From NCBI GenBank assembly GCA_014378915.1, contig JACMMS010000085.1, positions 1 to 48,927 of the forward strand: DNA of 48,927 bases, in the 5' to 3' direction. Position numbers and translations under genes: made by a program. Below are positions 34,828 to 45,189 of this stretch, piece after piece. Numbering within the stretch: position 1 is the stretch's first letter; every line of letters starts with the position of its first letter. Below the pieces are notes generated by a model. The model searched no databases. It was not told the DNA's origin and worked only from the letters and a program-made list of their open reading frames with translations. The DNA is from Methylophilaceae bacterium. GTDB taxonomy: Bacteria > Pseudomonadota > Gammaproteobacteria > Burkholderiales > Methylophilaceae.

Positions 34828-35112
34828 TTAATTACTTGGTGGTACAGTAGGTGGTACGTAACCCGTTGCAGTATCTGCACCTTCACCAAAAAAGTACTTT
34901 TCAGTTTGCTCGGTGAGATATCTACGCGCTTCAGGATCCGCTAAACTCAAGCGATTTTCATTCACTAGCATGGTTTGCTGCTTAAGCCATGCAGCCCATG
35001 CCTCTTTAGAAACACTTAAATAAATGCGTTTGCCTAGCTCGCCTGGATAAGGCGGATAAACCAACCCCTCTAGCTCTTTATTTAATTTGATGCAGTTTAC
35101 GGTGCGGGTCAT
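34828..35112 (-). CDS. yggX: Probable Fe(2+)-trafficking protein YggX
   Basis: 94 residues: [30 protein letters not shown], with the conserved Cys7, and [31 protein letters not shown]. Protects iron-sulfur enzymes and helps iron handling under oxidative stress. Short Pro-rich C-terminal extension. Intact. Confidence 0.95.
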   Translation of the reverse strand: MTRTVNCIKLNKELEGLVYPPYPGELGKRIYLSVSKEAWAAWLKQQTMLVNENRLSLADPEARRYLTEQTEKYFFGEGADTATGYVPPTVPPSN

Positions 35113-35319
35113 ATCGTGTGCCTTTATTAAAACAATTAACTCAAGACCTCATGATAACTGAAGCCGTGTATTGTTGCGATACTCACAAGCTTGCTCCATT
35201 TATTTTGCCTATTTTTATTGGATTTGTTTTCGACTACTAACAGTTAATTTTAGGCTGTTTGGTAATCAGCCGCTTTGCTATACTATCAAAGTTAAAATTT
35301 TTGTAGATTGAATTGCATC

Positions 35320-35688
35320 ATGGAAAGTCCTTATAAGGGTAAAACCGGCCTGCGCCGCGTGATTAATGCATGGGGCTATAGCTGTGAAGGCATTAAAGCG
35401 GCATTTATTCATGAAGATGCATTTAGAACTGAAGTATTTCTGTCTGTGGTGCTCATACCACTCGCGTTTTACTTAGGCCATAGCGGCATTGAGCGCGCCA
35501 TGATGATTGCCAGTGTATTACTGGTATTGATTGTAGAGTTGCTAAACTCTGGCATAGAAGCCGTGGTAGATCGCGTGTCTATTGAGCATCATTTACTCGC
35601 AAAACGTGCCAAAGACATTGGTAGCGCAGCCGTGTTTTTTGCACTGGTTAATGCTGTGGTAGTTTGGTTATTATTGCTTATTGGCTAA
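35320..35688 (+). CDS. dgkA: Diacylglycerol kinase DgkA
   Basis: 122 residues from ATG 35320 (an in-frame TTG is 4 codons earlier). Three transmembrane helices and the family core EAFRTEVF-like block (HEDAFRTEVFLSVVLIPLAF), VLIVELLNSGIEAVVDRVS and HHLLAKRAKDIGSAAVF, with the catalytic Glu/Asn set in ELLNSGIEAVVD. Inner-membrane enzyme recycling diacylglycerol to phosphatidate. Confidence 0.95.
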   Translation: MESPYKGKTGLRRVINAWGYSCEGIKAAFIHEDAFRTEVFLSVVLIPLAFYLGHSGIERAMMIASVLLVLIVELLNSGIEAVVDRVSIEHHLLAKRAKDIGSAAVFFALVNAVVVWLLLLIG

Positions 35689-35710
35689 GTATTCAATTAG
35701 AAAAAAACAT

Positions 35711-35748
35711 AATATGGGCAAACCTTTTTACGAGGTATTGCCCATATT
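35711..35748. terminator. Shared hairpin between dgkA and the TonB receptor gene
   Basis: AATATGGGCA ... TGCCCATATT stem (10 bp), with inner ACCT/AGGT pairing and a TTTTACG loop, between convergent genes; likely bidirectional terminator. Confidence 0.65.
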
Positions 35749-35790
35749 CACTATGATAGTTTAGTGGCTATTTGTATGACACGAGCTGCA

Positions 35791-37965
35791 CTAAAAGTCG
35801 CCGCGCAAGCCCACCAAAATAGATCTCTCGCCTGCTGGTGAAATATCTCTCAATACCGATGTATGCTCTCTAATTTCTTGATTCAGCAGATTGCTAGCTT
35901 TAGCAAATACCTCCATATGCATTTTGATGGGTAATTTATAAGCCACTAAAGCGCCCACATTGCTATAGCCATTAGTCGGCAGCTCAAACTCATCCGTATG
36001 GTTTTGCTTAAATGCATGTAGCACATCTAAACGTGCAGTCCAGCTGTTGAGTTGGTATTCCAAACCTGTACCAAGACGCATAGGCGCAATACGCGGCAAA
36101 TAATTACCAGTGTTGCTATTAGTAGCGTGCACATAATCACCACGTACAGTCCACACTAAGTGATTGGCAATACCAAATTTACCTTCCATCTCCAATCCTT
36201 TAAACACGGCTGGTACCGCAATAAATTGAGCTTCTGGCACAATATCCTTGTTAGAGACATCCGCAACACCATCGCCATTTGCATCTATTGGATTGAGCTC
36301 ACCATCTACGCCACGTTTGTTTGCGGTATTAAATAAGCCGATATAGTTGCTAAATTTTGTGTAATAAGCGCCAAAATTAAAACTATCCTTGCCTGATTTC
36401 CAGCGAATTTGTCCATCAATACCGTTAGCGCGCTCTTTACTTAAATTGGTATCACCAATCTCATATTGCCCTGTGGCTAAATGAGGACCGTTAGCAAACA
36501 CCTCAAAATTAGCAGGCGCACGTTCGTTATGAGATAAATTACTGGCCAGCGACCAATTAGAAGTCAGTGTGTAAACACCACCAACCGCATAACTATTGGG
36601 GAGATAACTTTTAGTCAACGGCGAGCCAAATCTACCACCGCCTGCTGAACTAAGATCTACATTATCTAAACGCCCACCAAAACTCAGCTTTAGCGGTGCT
36701 AAAAACTCTATAGGTAACCCTATCAGTGGTAACTCTTCAAATATATAAACACCCTCTGATACGGTTGTGTTCCTAGGTACAAAGGCTTCATCACCTAATG
36801 CTTCAAATGTTGTATTTTGGAATTGCGCGCCAATAACACCCTGCATATTGCCAATTTTTTCGTGACCAAGCTCAAACGCACCTTCTAAGCCATTGTTTTT
36901 AAAGGTGGTGCCAACAACGCCAGCATTAATTTCGCGGTGAATGTAGTCTGTATAAGCTAAACGCCCTTTCACGCGATTAATCGAATTACCAGTAAATGCA
37001 CCTAAATCTTTAAATTCTGATGCCAGCTCAATACGGTCACTATGCATATCAATATGTACGCCGGGCTCCGCTACTGTGCCGTAATCATTGTTGGTACGCG
37101 CATAAGAAAAACCCACGTAGCCTTTATCAAACGTTACAGAGGCACCAAACGCACCACCATTGTCGTTAGAATCACTATTGACTAAACGCCCTCGATTTAT
37201 TCGTGGCGTGCCATCTGCTTCACTTTTGCGGCGGGATATCGCATAGCCTGGAATATCTAAATCATCAGTTTTACGTTTGTAGGCATCCGCATGAATTGCA
37301 AAATCTCCATTACCCGCATCTACAACAACGGCGCCATTGCGTTGGTCATCTGCTCCACCAAAACGCGCCTCGTAACGGCCTGTCACGCCATCTATCTGCT
37401 CTTTCGGAACACGATTATCAGTTGAATTTACCACCCCGCCAACCGCACTACCACCGTACAGCAAAGCTGCCGGCCCGCGCACCACATCAATTTGCTCAAC
37501 GACTAATGGGTCTACCGACACAGCATGATCAAAACTAAGTGATGATGCATCTAAAATACCCACGCCATTTTGCAAAATGCGTACACGTTCAGCATCCAAG
37601 CCGCGAATAATTGGTCGTGCAACATTAGGGCCGAAACCAGTAGTGCTAACACCAGGAATACTATTTAAAGTTTCACCTATCGTACTTTCGCGACGCAAAG
37701 AAAGCTCACGACCGCTAAGTACGGTCACTGGTACCGCAAGCTCATCTGAGCTTAGACCCAATGGATTTCCAGTGACTGAGACTGCATCTACATTGATGTT
37801 CGTGCTGTTATCGAGCTCTGCAGCTAGAGTTGTATGGCATAGCAGTGTAGTAGTTAATAGCAACACAGTAGCCCAAAACGGGGGGGCAACACATTGATTA
37901 ATATTGGAATATATTTTTTTGCGTGCGATAGGCGAAACGCGGTATTGCAAAGCAGGATTGTTCAT
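35791..37965 (-). CDS. ZnuD-like TonB-dependent receptor
   Basis: 724 residues. Signal region ends CHTTLAAELD. The plug includes AVPVTVLSGRELSLRRESTIGETLNSIPGVS, FGPNVARPIIRGLDAERVRILQNGVGILDASSLSFDHAVSVDP and EQIDVVRGPAALLYGGSAVGGVVN. This is the pattern of the ZnuD/metal-type receptors of betaproteobacteria. The C-terminal barrel ends ILVGLRGDF with terminal Phe. The extracellular loops seen here are not strikingly His-rich, so zinc as substrate is a family-based guess. A small Cys/His protein gene lies just upstream, on the same strand. Confidence 0.88.
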   Translation of the reverse strand: MNNPALQYRVSPIARKKIYSNINQCVAPPFWATVLLLTTTLLCHTTLAAELDNSTNINVDAVSVTGNPLGLSSDELAVPVTVLSGRELSLRRESTIGETLNSIPGVSTTGFGPNVARPIIRGLDAERVRILQNGVGILDASSLSFDHAVSVDPLVVEQIDVVRGPAALLYGGSAVGGVVNSTDNRVPKEQIDGVTGRYEARFGGADDQRNGAVVVDAGNGDFAIHADAYKRKTDDLDIPGYAISRRKSEADGTPRINRGRLVNSDSNDNGGAFGASVTFDKGYVGFSYARTNNDYGTVAEPGVHIDMHSDRIELASEFKDLGAFTGNSINRVKGRLAYTDYIHREINAGVVGTTFKNNGLEGAFELGHEKIGNMQGVIGAQFQNTTFEALGDEAFVPRNTTVSEGVYIFEELPLIGLPIEFLAPLKLSFGGRLDNVDLSSAGGGRFGSPLTKSYLPNSYAVGGVYTLTSNWSLASNLSHNERAPANFEVFANGPHLATGQYEIGDTNLSKERANGIDGQIRWKSGKDSFNFGAYYTKFSNYIGLFNTANKRGVDGELNPIDANGDGVADVSNKDIVPEAQFIAVPAVFKGLEMEGKFGIANHLVWTVRGDYVHATNSNTGNYLPRIAPMRLGTGLEYQLNSWTARLDVLHAFKQNHTDEFELPTNGYSNVGALVAYKLPIKMHMEVFAKASNLLNQEIREHTSVLRDISPAGERSILVGLRGDF

Positions 37966-38100
37966 TACACCGTCCTCATATAAACTTAATTTCTAGCAAG
38001 TAGCTACCTTAAAAGCAGCTTAAGTACCATAGATAATTAGATAGAATAATTAGAAGTGGCGATTCTATCTCTTTCAAATGATAGAACCGCGTAAGTAAAA

Positions 38101-38463
38101 TTAAGCGAGTTGAGGTGGCGCGCGTGCGCCATAGTGCTGAGAAAAACGAGATTGAACGCTATATTGAACGTCCGTAAATTGGATGAAGTGATTGGCAAAT
38201 GTTGTTGCAACAAAATAGCTTGATGCAACCGCTCCATTAATCTGGCTAAAGCATAAGCATTTTTCACAAAGATTAGAATGTGTCGATTTATCTTGCTGAC
38301 TGTTTGATGGCTGGTTGTTTGATGAACGATTACTTTGTGATTGCTTAGTATAGTCAGAAAGATGGCTAATCTCGTGCGCAACCAGACCTTGCTGTGCTAA
38401 GCCAAACAAAAATATTAGCGCAAATATTGCAATTAATTGAGAAGGTAACCGAGGCAACATCAT
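38101..38463 (-). CDS. Small exported Cys/His protein near the TonB receptor (120 aa)
   Basis: 120 residues. The N-terminal signal segment (LIAIFALIFLFGLAQQG) is followed by LVAHEISHLSDY, a Gln/Ser/Asn-rich linker and NLCEKCLCFSQINGA, a C-x2-C-x-C group. Proteins of this build (A-H-E-x-S-H, then a C-x-x-C-L-x-F-S motif) are often found beside metal-type TonB receptors in betaproteobacteria and have no firm function. Possible periplasmic metal ligand. It is 135 bp upstream of the receptor on the same strand and may be co-transcribed. Confidence 0.75.
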   Translation of the reverse strand: MMLPRLPSQLIAIFALIFLFGLAQQGLVAHEISHLSDYTKQSQSNRSSNNQPSNSQQDKSTHSNLCEKCLCFSQINGAVASSYFVATTFANHFIQFTDVQYSVQSRFSQHYGARAPPQLA

Positions 38464-38582
38464 TTACATATTATCACGAAATTTACAAAACTGATTTTAA
38501 GCACCAATTATGACAATTTGAAGTGCGACTATTTTTCGCAATAAAAACTTCACCATCGGATGCTGCCTTTGCTCATGTAGTA

Positions 38583-38597
38583 GCGACGCCGCGTCGC
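38583..38597. repeat. Possible REP-like palindrome
   Basis: GCGACGCCGCGTCGC, a perfect short GC palindrome in AT-rich intergenic DNA, flanked by TGTAGTA and GAAAGC. Resembles the core of repetitive extragenic palindromes; only one copy noticed here. Confidence 0.3.
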
Positions 38598-38691
38598 GAA
38601 AGCAACATCTCTAGCCCAGAAATGTCAATTAAGCATCCTACATTAAATCGGGAAAGGGCGTGCCTCTTACAAGATCTATATCTCAGAATGA

Positions 38692-39594
38692 TTAAGAAAA
38701 TATCTCAAGCCTTGCCGCTTCGCTAATGGCAACAACCGCAGGATGTGTCAGCTTGCGTTCTACAGATATCGCGTAAAAACTTTTAGTGACTTCTTTAGTA
38801 CTGCCTAGTGCAACTACGCCAAACTGTTTCTCAGTTTGGTCTAAAGTGGAGGATGGTGCAGCAAAAATGCCTACACCAGCTTGACCAAATACTTTCATTA
38901 ATGCGCCATCATCAAACTCCCCCATAATACGCGGCACAATTCTTTTATCATCTAGCCAGCCCATCAGCTTGGGACGTACTGCATCATCTACACCAGGTAA
39001 TAGGATAGGTGCGCCATGCAGGCATTGTGGAAATGGGCTGTCAGCAAACTTTTGTGCAAGGCTTGGGGTTGCAAAAAAAGTAAGCCCACACTCACCTAAT
39101 AAGTGATTGAAAGCACGGATATTAATATTATTCGGCATTGGGCTATCAGCAATTACAATATCCAATTTATGTACGGCAAGTTCTCCTAGTAAGTTGGTCA
39201 TACTGCCTTCACGGCAAATAATACGTAGCTCATTTTGAGAACGTAATGCAGGCTCAATTAACAAATAAGCAATTGATTTTGGTACGGCTTCGCATATTCC
39301 CACACGAAATTGTAAAGGTCGCTCGATAGGTTTTAAACGTAATGTATCTTCTAATTCCTGCCCTAAAGAAAATATTTCTTCAGCATAACTGAGTACCAAT
39401 TTACCCCTGTCGGTCAGATCAAAGCGCCGATTTGTTCGATTAAAAAGTGCCTCACCTAATGTGTCTTCAAACAAACTCAGCTGCCCACTAATGGTTTGTG
39501 GTGTGATATGTAGCCGTTGACTTGCTAAAGTAATACTGCCGGCTTTTGCGACCACCCAAAAATAATGTAAGTGTTTATAATTGAGCGCAGCCAT
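38692..39594 (-). CDS. nhaR: LysR-family regulator NhaR
   Basis: 300 residues: N-terminal winged HTH (LNYKHLHYFWVVAKAGSITL, ASQRLHITPQTISGQLSLFE) and a LysR effector domain (LQFRVGICEAVPKSIAYLLI, LLPGVDDAVRPKLMGWLDD, GEFDDGALMKVFGQAGVGIF). The NYKHLHYFW start and these blocks are the NhaR type, known for sodium/pH-dependent control of the nhaA antiporter. No antiporter is nearby. It is divergent from the hibernation factor gene with a symmetric site between them. Confidence 0.92.
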   Translation of the reverse strand: MAALNYKHLHYFWVVAKAGSITLASQRLHITPQTISGQLSLFEDTLGEALFNRTNRRFDLTDRGKLVLSYAEEIFSLGQELEDTLRLKPIERPLQFRVGICEAVPKSIAYLLIEPALRSQNELRIICREGSMTNLLGELAVHKLDIVIADSPMPNNINIRAFNHLLGECGLTFFATPSLAQKFADSPFPQCLHGAPILLPGVDDAVRPKLMGWLDDKRIVPRIMGEFDDGALMKVFGQAGVGIFAAPSSTLDQTEKQFGVVALGSTKEVTKSFYAISVERKLTHPAVVAISEAARLEIFS

Positions 39595-39612
39595 TATTTA
39601 CTTTCGGTTTTT

Positions 39613-39638
39613 TCGAATATTAAATCAATTATATTCGA
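39613..39638. promoter_or_regulatory. Inverted repeat, likely NhaR operator
   Basis: TCGAATAT, ten bases, ATATTCGA: a perfect 8-bp dyad 19 bases upstream of the nhaR start and 66 before the hibernation factor gene, fitting a LysR autoregulatory site that may control both directions. Confidence 0.6.
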
Positions 39639-39703
39639 TTTTTTTTGATTAAAGATTTGTTCTAAACTTAATTACATTCAAATGTTAAGAAAAGGAAATC
39701 ATC

Positions 39704-40069
39704 ATGAAAACCGATATTCAAGCACGTGGATTTAATTTAACTAAAGCGATTCGCGTCTATACCGAACGCAGGCTTTTATTCGCTGTGAGCTTCGCACAAC
39801 ATTATGTTCAGCACATTACAGTTCGCCTTTCAGATATCAATGGCCCTCGTGGCGGCGAAGATAAACGCTGCCAGCTTGTATTAAAACTGAATGGCGCACC
39901 TAGTTTGGTGATTGAAGATACTGAAGATAATTTATATGCGGCCATTGACCGAGCCGTGCGCCGGGCTAGTCGCTCAGTTGCGCGTAATTTAGGACGTAAA
40001 CAAGATCATAGAGATCGTCATTTAAGTATGTTTAGTAATGGTGGAATTGAAATTAAACCACAGATATAA
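39704..40069 (+). CDS. Ribosome hibernation-promoting factor/sigma-54 modulation family protein
   Basis: 121 residues with an AAAAGGAAATC ribosome site. The fold is the HPF/YfiA beta-alpha-beta: MKTDIQARGFNLTKAIRVYT, HITVRLSDINGPRGGEDKRC, SLVIEDTEDNLYAAIDRAVRRASRSVARNL, with a basic C-terminal extension. Likely binds the 30S decoding region and arrests ribosomes under stress, with position next to nhaR suggesting salt or pH control. Confidence 0.88.
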   Translation: MKTDIQARGFNLTKAIRVYTERRLLFAVSFAQHYVQHITVRLSDINGPRGGEDKRCQLVLKLNGAPSLVIEDTEDNLYAAIDRAVRRASRSVARNLGRKQDHRDRHLSMFSNGGIEIKPQI

Positions 40070-40098
40070 AACTGCAAAAATAGTATATTTATTTTAAA

Positions 40099-40131
40099 GA
40101 GGCTGAATTAAAGCAGTTTTTGATCAGCCTC
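40099..40131 (+). other. Hairpin between hibernation factor gene and htpX
   Basis: GAGGCTGA / TCAGCCTC 8-bp stem with a 17-base loop holding TTTTTG, no T-run after. Could be an attenuating terminator or mRNA stabiliser. Confidence 0.4.
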
Positions 40132-40159
40132 TCAACTTAATGGTATTAAGGGAATTTTT

Positions 40160-41038
40160 ATGAAGCGTATTTTTTTATTTTTAGCTACTAACTTAGCGAT
40201 TGTATTGGTGCTGTCTATCACCATGCAACTGCTAGGTGTTGAGCCGTATTTAAACGAACAAGGGCTTAATCTTAAATCATTGCTTATTTTTGCCGCAGTG
40301 ATGGGTATGGGCGGCTCATTGATTTCACTGGCTATTTCTAAGTGGTCAGCAAAGCGCATGGTAGGCGCGCAAGTCATTAAAACACCTGCAAACGCCGAAG
40401 AAGCTTGGTTAGTAGAAATGGTGAAGGCTCAAGCACAAATGGCTGGGATTGGTATGCCAGAAGTCGCCATTTATGATTCACCCGATATCAATGCTTTTGC
40501 GACTGGTATGAATAAAAATAACGCGCTAGTGGCGGTATCTACTGGTTTGTTACATTCCATGACGCGTGACGAAGCAGAAGCCGTATTAGGTCATGAAATA
40601 TCACACGTTGCCAATGGCGATATGGTGACGCTGGCGTTAATTCAAGGCGTGGTAAATACATTTGTCATGTTTTTTTCACGAGTGATTGGGCACACGGTAG
40701 ATAAATTAGTATTTAAAACTGAGCGCGGTACTGGACCCGCATTTTTTGTTACCATGATTATTTCAGAGCTGATACTAGGTGTTTTAGCGTCTATTATCGT
40801 GATGTGGTTCTCTCGCCACCGCGAATTTAGAGCGGATATTGGTGGTGCAAATTTGGCAGGACGTCGCAAAATGATTGCTGCGTTAGAAAAACTAAAACTA
40901 GGTCAGCAACAAGTGCATTTACCAGAAAAAATGGCTGCTTTTGGTATCTCTGGTGATAAAGCAATGGGTTTTAAATCCTTGTTTATGACTCATCCACCTT
41001 TAGAAGAGCGGATTGCCGCGCTAAAAGCATCAACTTAA
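40160..41038 (+). CDS. htpX: Membrane protease HtpX
   Basis: 292 residues. Zinc metalloprotease of the inner membrane that cuts damaged membrane proteins. Two N-terminal helices (about 4-25, 36-55), the zinc site [15 protein letters not shown] (HExxH), third ligand Glu in [10 protein letters not shown], and two more hydrophobic helices (about 155-175, 190-215). [13 protein letters not shown] closes the family. Full length. Confidence 0.96.
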   Translation: MKRIFLFLATNLAIVLVLSITMQLLGVEPYLNEQGLNLKSLLIFAAVMGMGGSLISLAISKWSAKRMVGAQVIKTPANAEEAWLVEMVKAQAQMAGIGMPEVAIYDSPDINAFATGMNKNNALVAVSTGLLHSMTRDEAEAVLGHEISHVANGDMVTLALIQGVVNTFVMFFSRVIGHTVDKLVFKTERGTGPAFFVTMIISELILGVLASIIVMWFSRHREFRADIGGANLAGRRKMIAALEKLKLGQQQVHLPEKMAAFGISGDKAMGFKSLFMTHPPLEERIAALKAST

Positions 41039-41087
41039 TCAATTAATTATTAATAAAAAATTTCTCATAAAAATTTAAAGGACGCGT

Positions 41088-42047
41088 ATGGTCAGTGTTG
41101 GTCAACCATGGATGTGGGCAGGGTTTATCGCGTTTGTGCTGGCCATGCTCGCACTGGATTTATTTGTATTTGACGGCAGAAAATCGCACAAAGTCAGCAT
41201 TAAAGAAGCTGCTAGCTGGAGTGTTGTTTGGATAAGCTTAGCATTAGCATTCAATATTTTATTATGGTGGTATTTAACTGAATTGCTCGGTGCAGATATA
41301 GCCAGTCAAAAAAGTATGGAATTTTTAACGGGTTATGTGATTGAAAAATCACTATCTGTTGATAATGTATTCGTATTCTTGTTGATATTTAGCGCGTTTA
41401 AAGTGGCGCCAGAAAATCAACGTCGTGTGCTTTTGTATGGTGTTTTAGGCGCTATTGTATTACGCGCAATCATGATTTTAACTGGTGCATGGGTGGTACG
41501 GGAGTTTCAATGGGTGCTGTATTTATTTGGACTATTCTTACTATTCACTGGTGCTAAAATGTTAATGGCTGAAGGCAAGCCTGCTGATTTACAACAAAAC
41601 GCTGTTATTAAGTTTGCAAAAAAACATTTGCGTGTCGCTGACGATTTTCATGGTGAAAAATTTTCTGTTATGCAGAATGGCATCCGCTATTTCACACCAT
41701 TATTTTTAGTGTTGTTACTTATAGAAGTATCTGATCTTGTATTTGCAGTAGACTCTATTCCAGCGATTTTTGCGATTACAACCGACCCGTTTATTGTATT
41801 TACCTCCAATATTTTTGCCATTATGGGCTTGCGTGCGCTGTATTTCTTGCTAGCTGATATGGCAGATCGATTTCATTTACTTAAATTTGGTTTGGCTTTT
41901 TTACTGATGTTTATTGGCGGAAAAATGCTCATGGCGTATTGGTATCACGTTCCGACATTGGTTTCGCTCCTGGTCATTGGCGTTATTTTAAGTGTTTCTG
42001 TATTAGCGAGCTTGATAATCACTAAACCTATAAATGAGCATCTATAA
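41088..42047 (+). CDS. TerC/Alx family integral membrane protein
   Basis: 319 residues with about nine transmembrane helices. Family blocks: MLALDLFVFDGRKSHKVSIKEA, TGYVIEKSLSVDNVFVFLLIF, LLIEVSDLVFAVDSIPAIFAIT and FTSNIFAIMGLRALYFLLA, each with the conserved acidic residues thought to bind metal. Members export manganese or support metal loading of secreted enzymes. No yybP-ykoY riboswitch leader is seen in the 49-bp gap upstream. Intact. Confidence 0.94.
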   Translation: MVSVGQPWMWAGFIAFVLAMLALDLFVFDGRKSHKVSIKEAASWSVVWISLALAFNILLWWYLTELLGADIASQKSMEFLTGYVIEKSLSVDNVFVFLLIFSAFKVAPENQRRVLLYGVLGAIVLRAIMILTGAWVVREFQWVLYLFGLFLLFTGAKMLMAEGKPADLQQNAVIKFAKKHLRVADDFHGEKFSVMQNGIRYFTPLFLVLLLIEVSDLVFAVDSIPAIFAITTDPFIVFTSNIFAIMGLRALYFLLADMADRFHLLKFGLAFLLMFIGGKMLMAYWYHVPTLVSLLVIGVILSVSVLASLIITKPINEHL

Positions 42048-42279
42048 AATATATTGAATCAGAAGTATTGGAACTTTCATCAATCGTCTAAGAGCGAGCA
42101 TTAAGAAATTCACACTGATAGTTCAAGCTTGGTTAGGTGGTCTACGTGCAGCAAATATTGGCGAAAGTTACAAATAACAGCCAGCACGATTACATTCCAC
42201 CTTAAAGATTTGTACTACGATGAAATGTATTTAAATAACTACTTTTAAATTGTAAAAATTGAGATATAGAGGTGCAAAT

Positions 42280-45189
42280 TTATGTAGTTGCAGGCTTAAT
42301 TAGCCATTTTTTACCAAAGCCAAGCAAGTCATCTACATAAGTATAAGCAACTGGAATCACAAACAAGCTTAACAAAGTTGAGGTAATTAAGCCGCCAATC
42401 ACGGTAATGGCCATCGGCGCACGAAAGCTGGGCTCAGCGCCGAAACCTATGGCAATTGGTAACGTGCCGGCACCCATGGCAATGGTTGTTATAATGATGG
42501 GCCGAGCACGTTTTAGACAGCCATATAACACCGCTGCCAGCCTATGTAAACCACGGTCTTTGCGCGCCATCATAGTATATTCCACTAGCAAAACAGAGTT
42601 TTTGTGACTACCCCATCAGCATTAATAAAAAATCACCGTTGGCATAGAAAAGCTCCTGTGGGTTGCGAGTAACGCTAAAAATGCGCCTCCTAGCGATAAT
42701 GCTAAAGCGCCTAGTACAGTAACAGGCTGTAAAAAGTCGTGGGATAGCTGCACCTGCACCACGTAAATACACAGCACGCCGATTATCATCGGCCGTACCA
42801 AACCTGCCAAATAGTTCGGTCATGCGCTGCGCATCCCTAAACTCAATTAGCGAAACGCTGGGTGTTATTTTTTTCATAATGGGCAGCGCTTTTGCCTCTT
42901 TTGAAATATGGCCAATCAGGCCCTTACTAGCTCGATTTCAAAGGTAATATTACACTTACGGTCTAGGCGATCAATTTGTTGCAGACCGCCATTCATTTGA
43001 ATATCTGCCAATGTCATTAAACTTACACTACCAGCAGGACCTGGCACACGTAATTAATCGACATCATCTAATCTTTGCCGAAAATCAGCATCGAGTCGCA
43101 CACGAATCGGCACCTTCCGCTGTGGCTAATTAAGCTTGGGCATTACGTTGGAAAAATCACTATAAGTCGCCACACAAATCACATCTGCCAACGATTGCAC
43201 GGTTACGCCCAACTCTGCTACTTTATTAAAATCTGGTATACAGTTGATCCATGATCGCTGGAGGTTCGCACTGGATGTGATTTCGACCAACCAACGTATG
43301 GTGCGTAACTCGCGCTCTCCACTAGCGCCCGCGTCCACTAAAATACCTCTGCCAGGCAAATTTGCCAATTTAATGCGAATATCATCCTCAATCTCTGCCT
43401 GTTTGCGGGAAAGCTGGGTGCGATTTTTAAGGCTAATGTCAGTGCGTCTTTACGCACATCGTTGCTACTATTATTGGCAGAAGGTTCATTACCGCCCGAA
43501 GTACTCATGCCCAGGGCAGTAAATACTTGGGTAACATCGGGCATTTGAATTAATAATTTTTGTGCGCGTGCTGCAATATCTTTAGTTTGTTGCAGGGTGC
43601 TACTCGCCTGCAACTCTAATGAAAACTTTGGTTTGGCTGGTATCAGAGGCTGGCACAAAACCTTCGGGCAAATTGCAAGCGAGGCAATAATAAATACAAT
43701 CACGCCCAGCACGACGGTTTTGCGAAAACGCAAACACCATTGCACCGCAGCGAGATAAGTGCGCATCGCGCTGCCAGCAACGACGCAACAACTGCTACGG
43801 CCGCTGTAATACCAAACTGTTTAAAAAATTCACTTGGAATACCTCCTTTAAAGGCGGTGGGCAGAAATGCGCCCCCAGTCTAAAAGTTGTAGCAATTAAG
43901 GCAAAATCAATTTCATCGGCCGCTTCCATCGCCGGTTGATAAGGCGTTTTATCCATGCGCAAGTGGCGTACGATATTTTCAATTTCCACAATCGCATCAT
44001 CCACCAAAATACCCACGACTAGCGCCAAAGCTAACAGGGTTAGCACGTTCAAACTGAACCTCGCATAAAGCATGGCAGAAAATGATGAGATAATGGATAA
44101 AGGCAATGCTACTGTTGACGCCAAAGTAGCAAGCCAATCGCGCAAAACCACCATACGACTATAATCGCTGGCAGTGCACCTTCAAACAACAAATGCATAG
44201 AGCCATCATAATTATCTTGTGTAGGTTTTACTGTATATAGCGCTTCTTTAATGCGGACCTGTAGATGCTCGGTTGCAAATTTGCTCATGGCGTCACGTAC
44301 ATCTTTAGCAACCGTAACTTCGCTAGTACCTTTGCTGCGTGTCACTTCAAAACCTATCACGGGCTTGCCATCTAGTGTGGCGAAACTACTGCGCTCAGCA
44401 ATGCTATCTTCTACAGTAGCTTTTTGGTCTAAACTTATATGGCGACCATCAAAAAGGAGAATATCCAGTGTGGAAATTTGGGCAGGCGTTGCTACCGCGC
44501 CTAATGTGGGTATTGCCTGAATGGCACCGCAAAATCGCCGCGTCCACCAGAAGCATCTTGCTGAACTTGTTTAATACGCGAAGAATATCACTGGCTGTAA
44601 TGCCTAAAGCCACCATCGACATGGGGTTAAGGTTCACGTGAATCTCCCGATCTACACCTCCCAGACGTGCCACTTTGCCAAGGCCTTCAACTGATAACAT
44701 CATTTTTATAATATCTTTATCTACATACCACGATAACGCTGACTCATATTATCAACCACTACTACGTAAGTGAGCAAAGCACCGCCCGATGTAGTGGTTT
44801 TAGAAATAACAGGATTAGTCACCGCTGAAGGCAAATCTGAACGGGCACTATCTACGGCGTTAGGCACCTGATTGAGAGCTTCTTCTGAATTTTTATCAAT
44901 ATTAAATTCCACATTGATGTTTACTGAACTATCCGTAATAGTCGTGCGTATATGCTCAATACCGCCGATTGTGGCAATTTTATCTTCTATTTTCCGCGCC
45001 ACTTCGGTTTCAAGTTGTGCTGGCGCGGCACCTTCTAGTGTGGCACTTACACAAATGACAGGCACTTCAATGTCAGGGAAACGCTCTATCCCGAGCTTGC
45101 CAAGTTTGACCAGCCCGATAAAAGTAAGTGCAACAAATAGCAGTACTGAAGGAATGGGGGTTTCTAATAAACCAAGCAGAGAAATTCAT
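42280..45189 (-). pseudogene. RND efflux pump inner-membrane protein (HAE1/AcrB type), decayed
   Basis: Starts ATG 45189 (MNFSAWFIRN) then shifts frame. The family sequence is scattered over at least eight frame segments: FPDIEVPVICVSATLEGAAP, LNPMSMVALGITASDILRVL, MIGFEVTRSKGTSEV. The TM4 proton-relay block ALVVGILVDDAIVEIENIV is followed by fragments of the second half, ending FVIPVAYTYVDDLLGFG at 42280. Multiple frameshifts, stops and internal losses rule out expression. It overlapped the MFP gene by ATGA in the original operon. Confidence 0.93.

Noticed and set aside
42048-42279. Short open frame ending QAWLGGLRAANIGESYK
   Set aside because: No start codon in frame and no recognised family; possibly a relic but unsupported.
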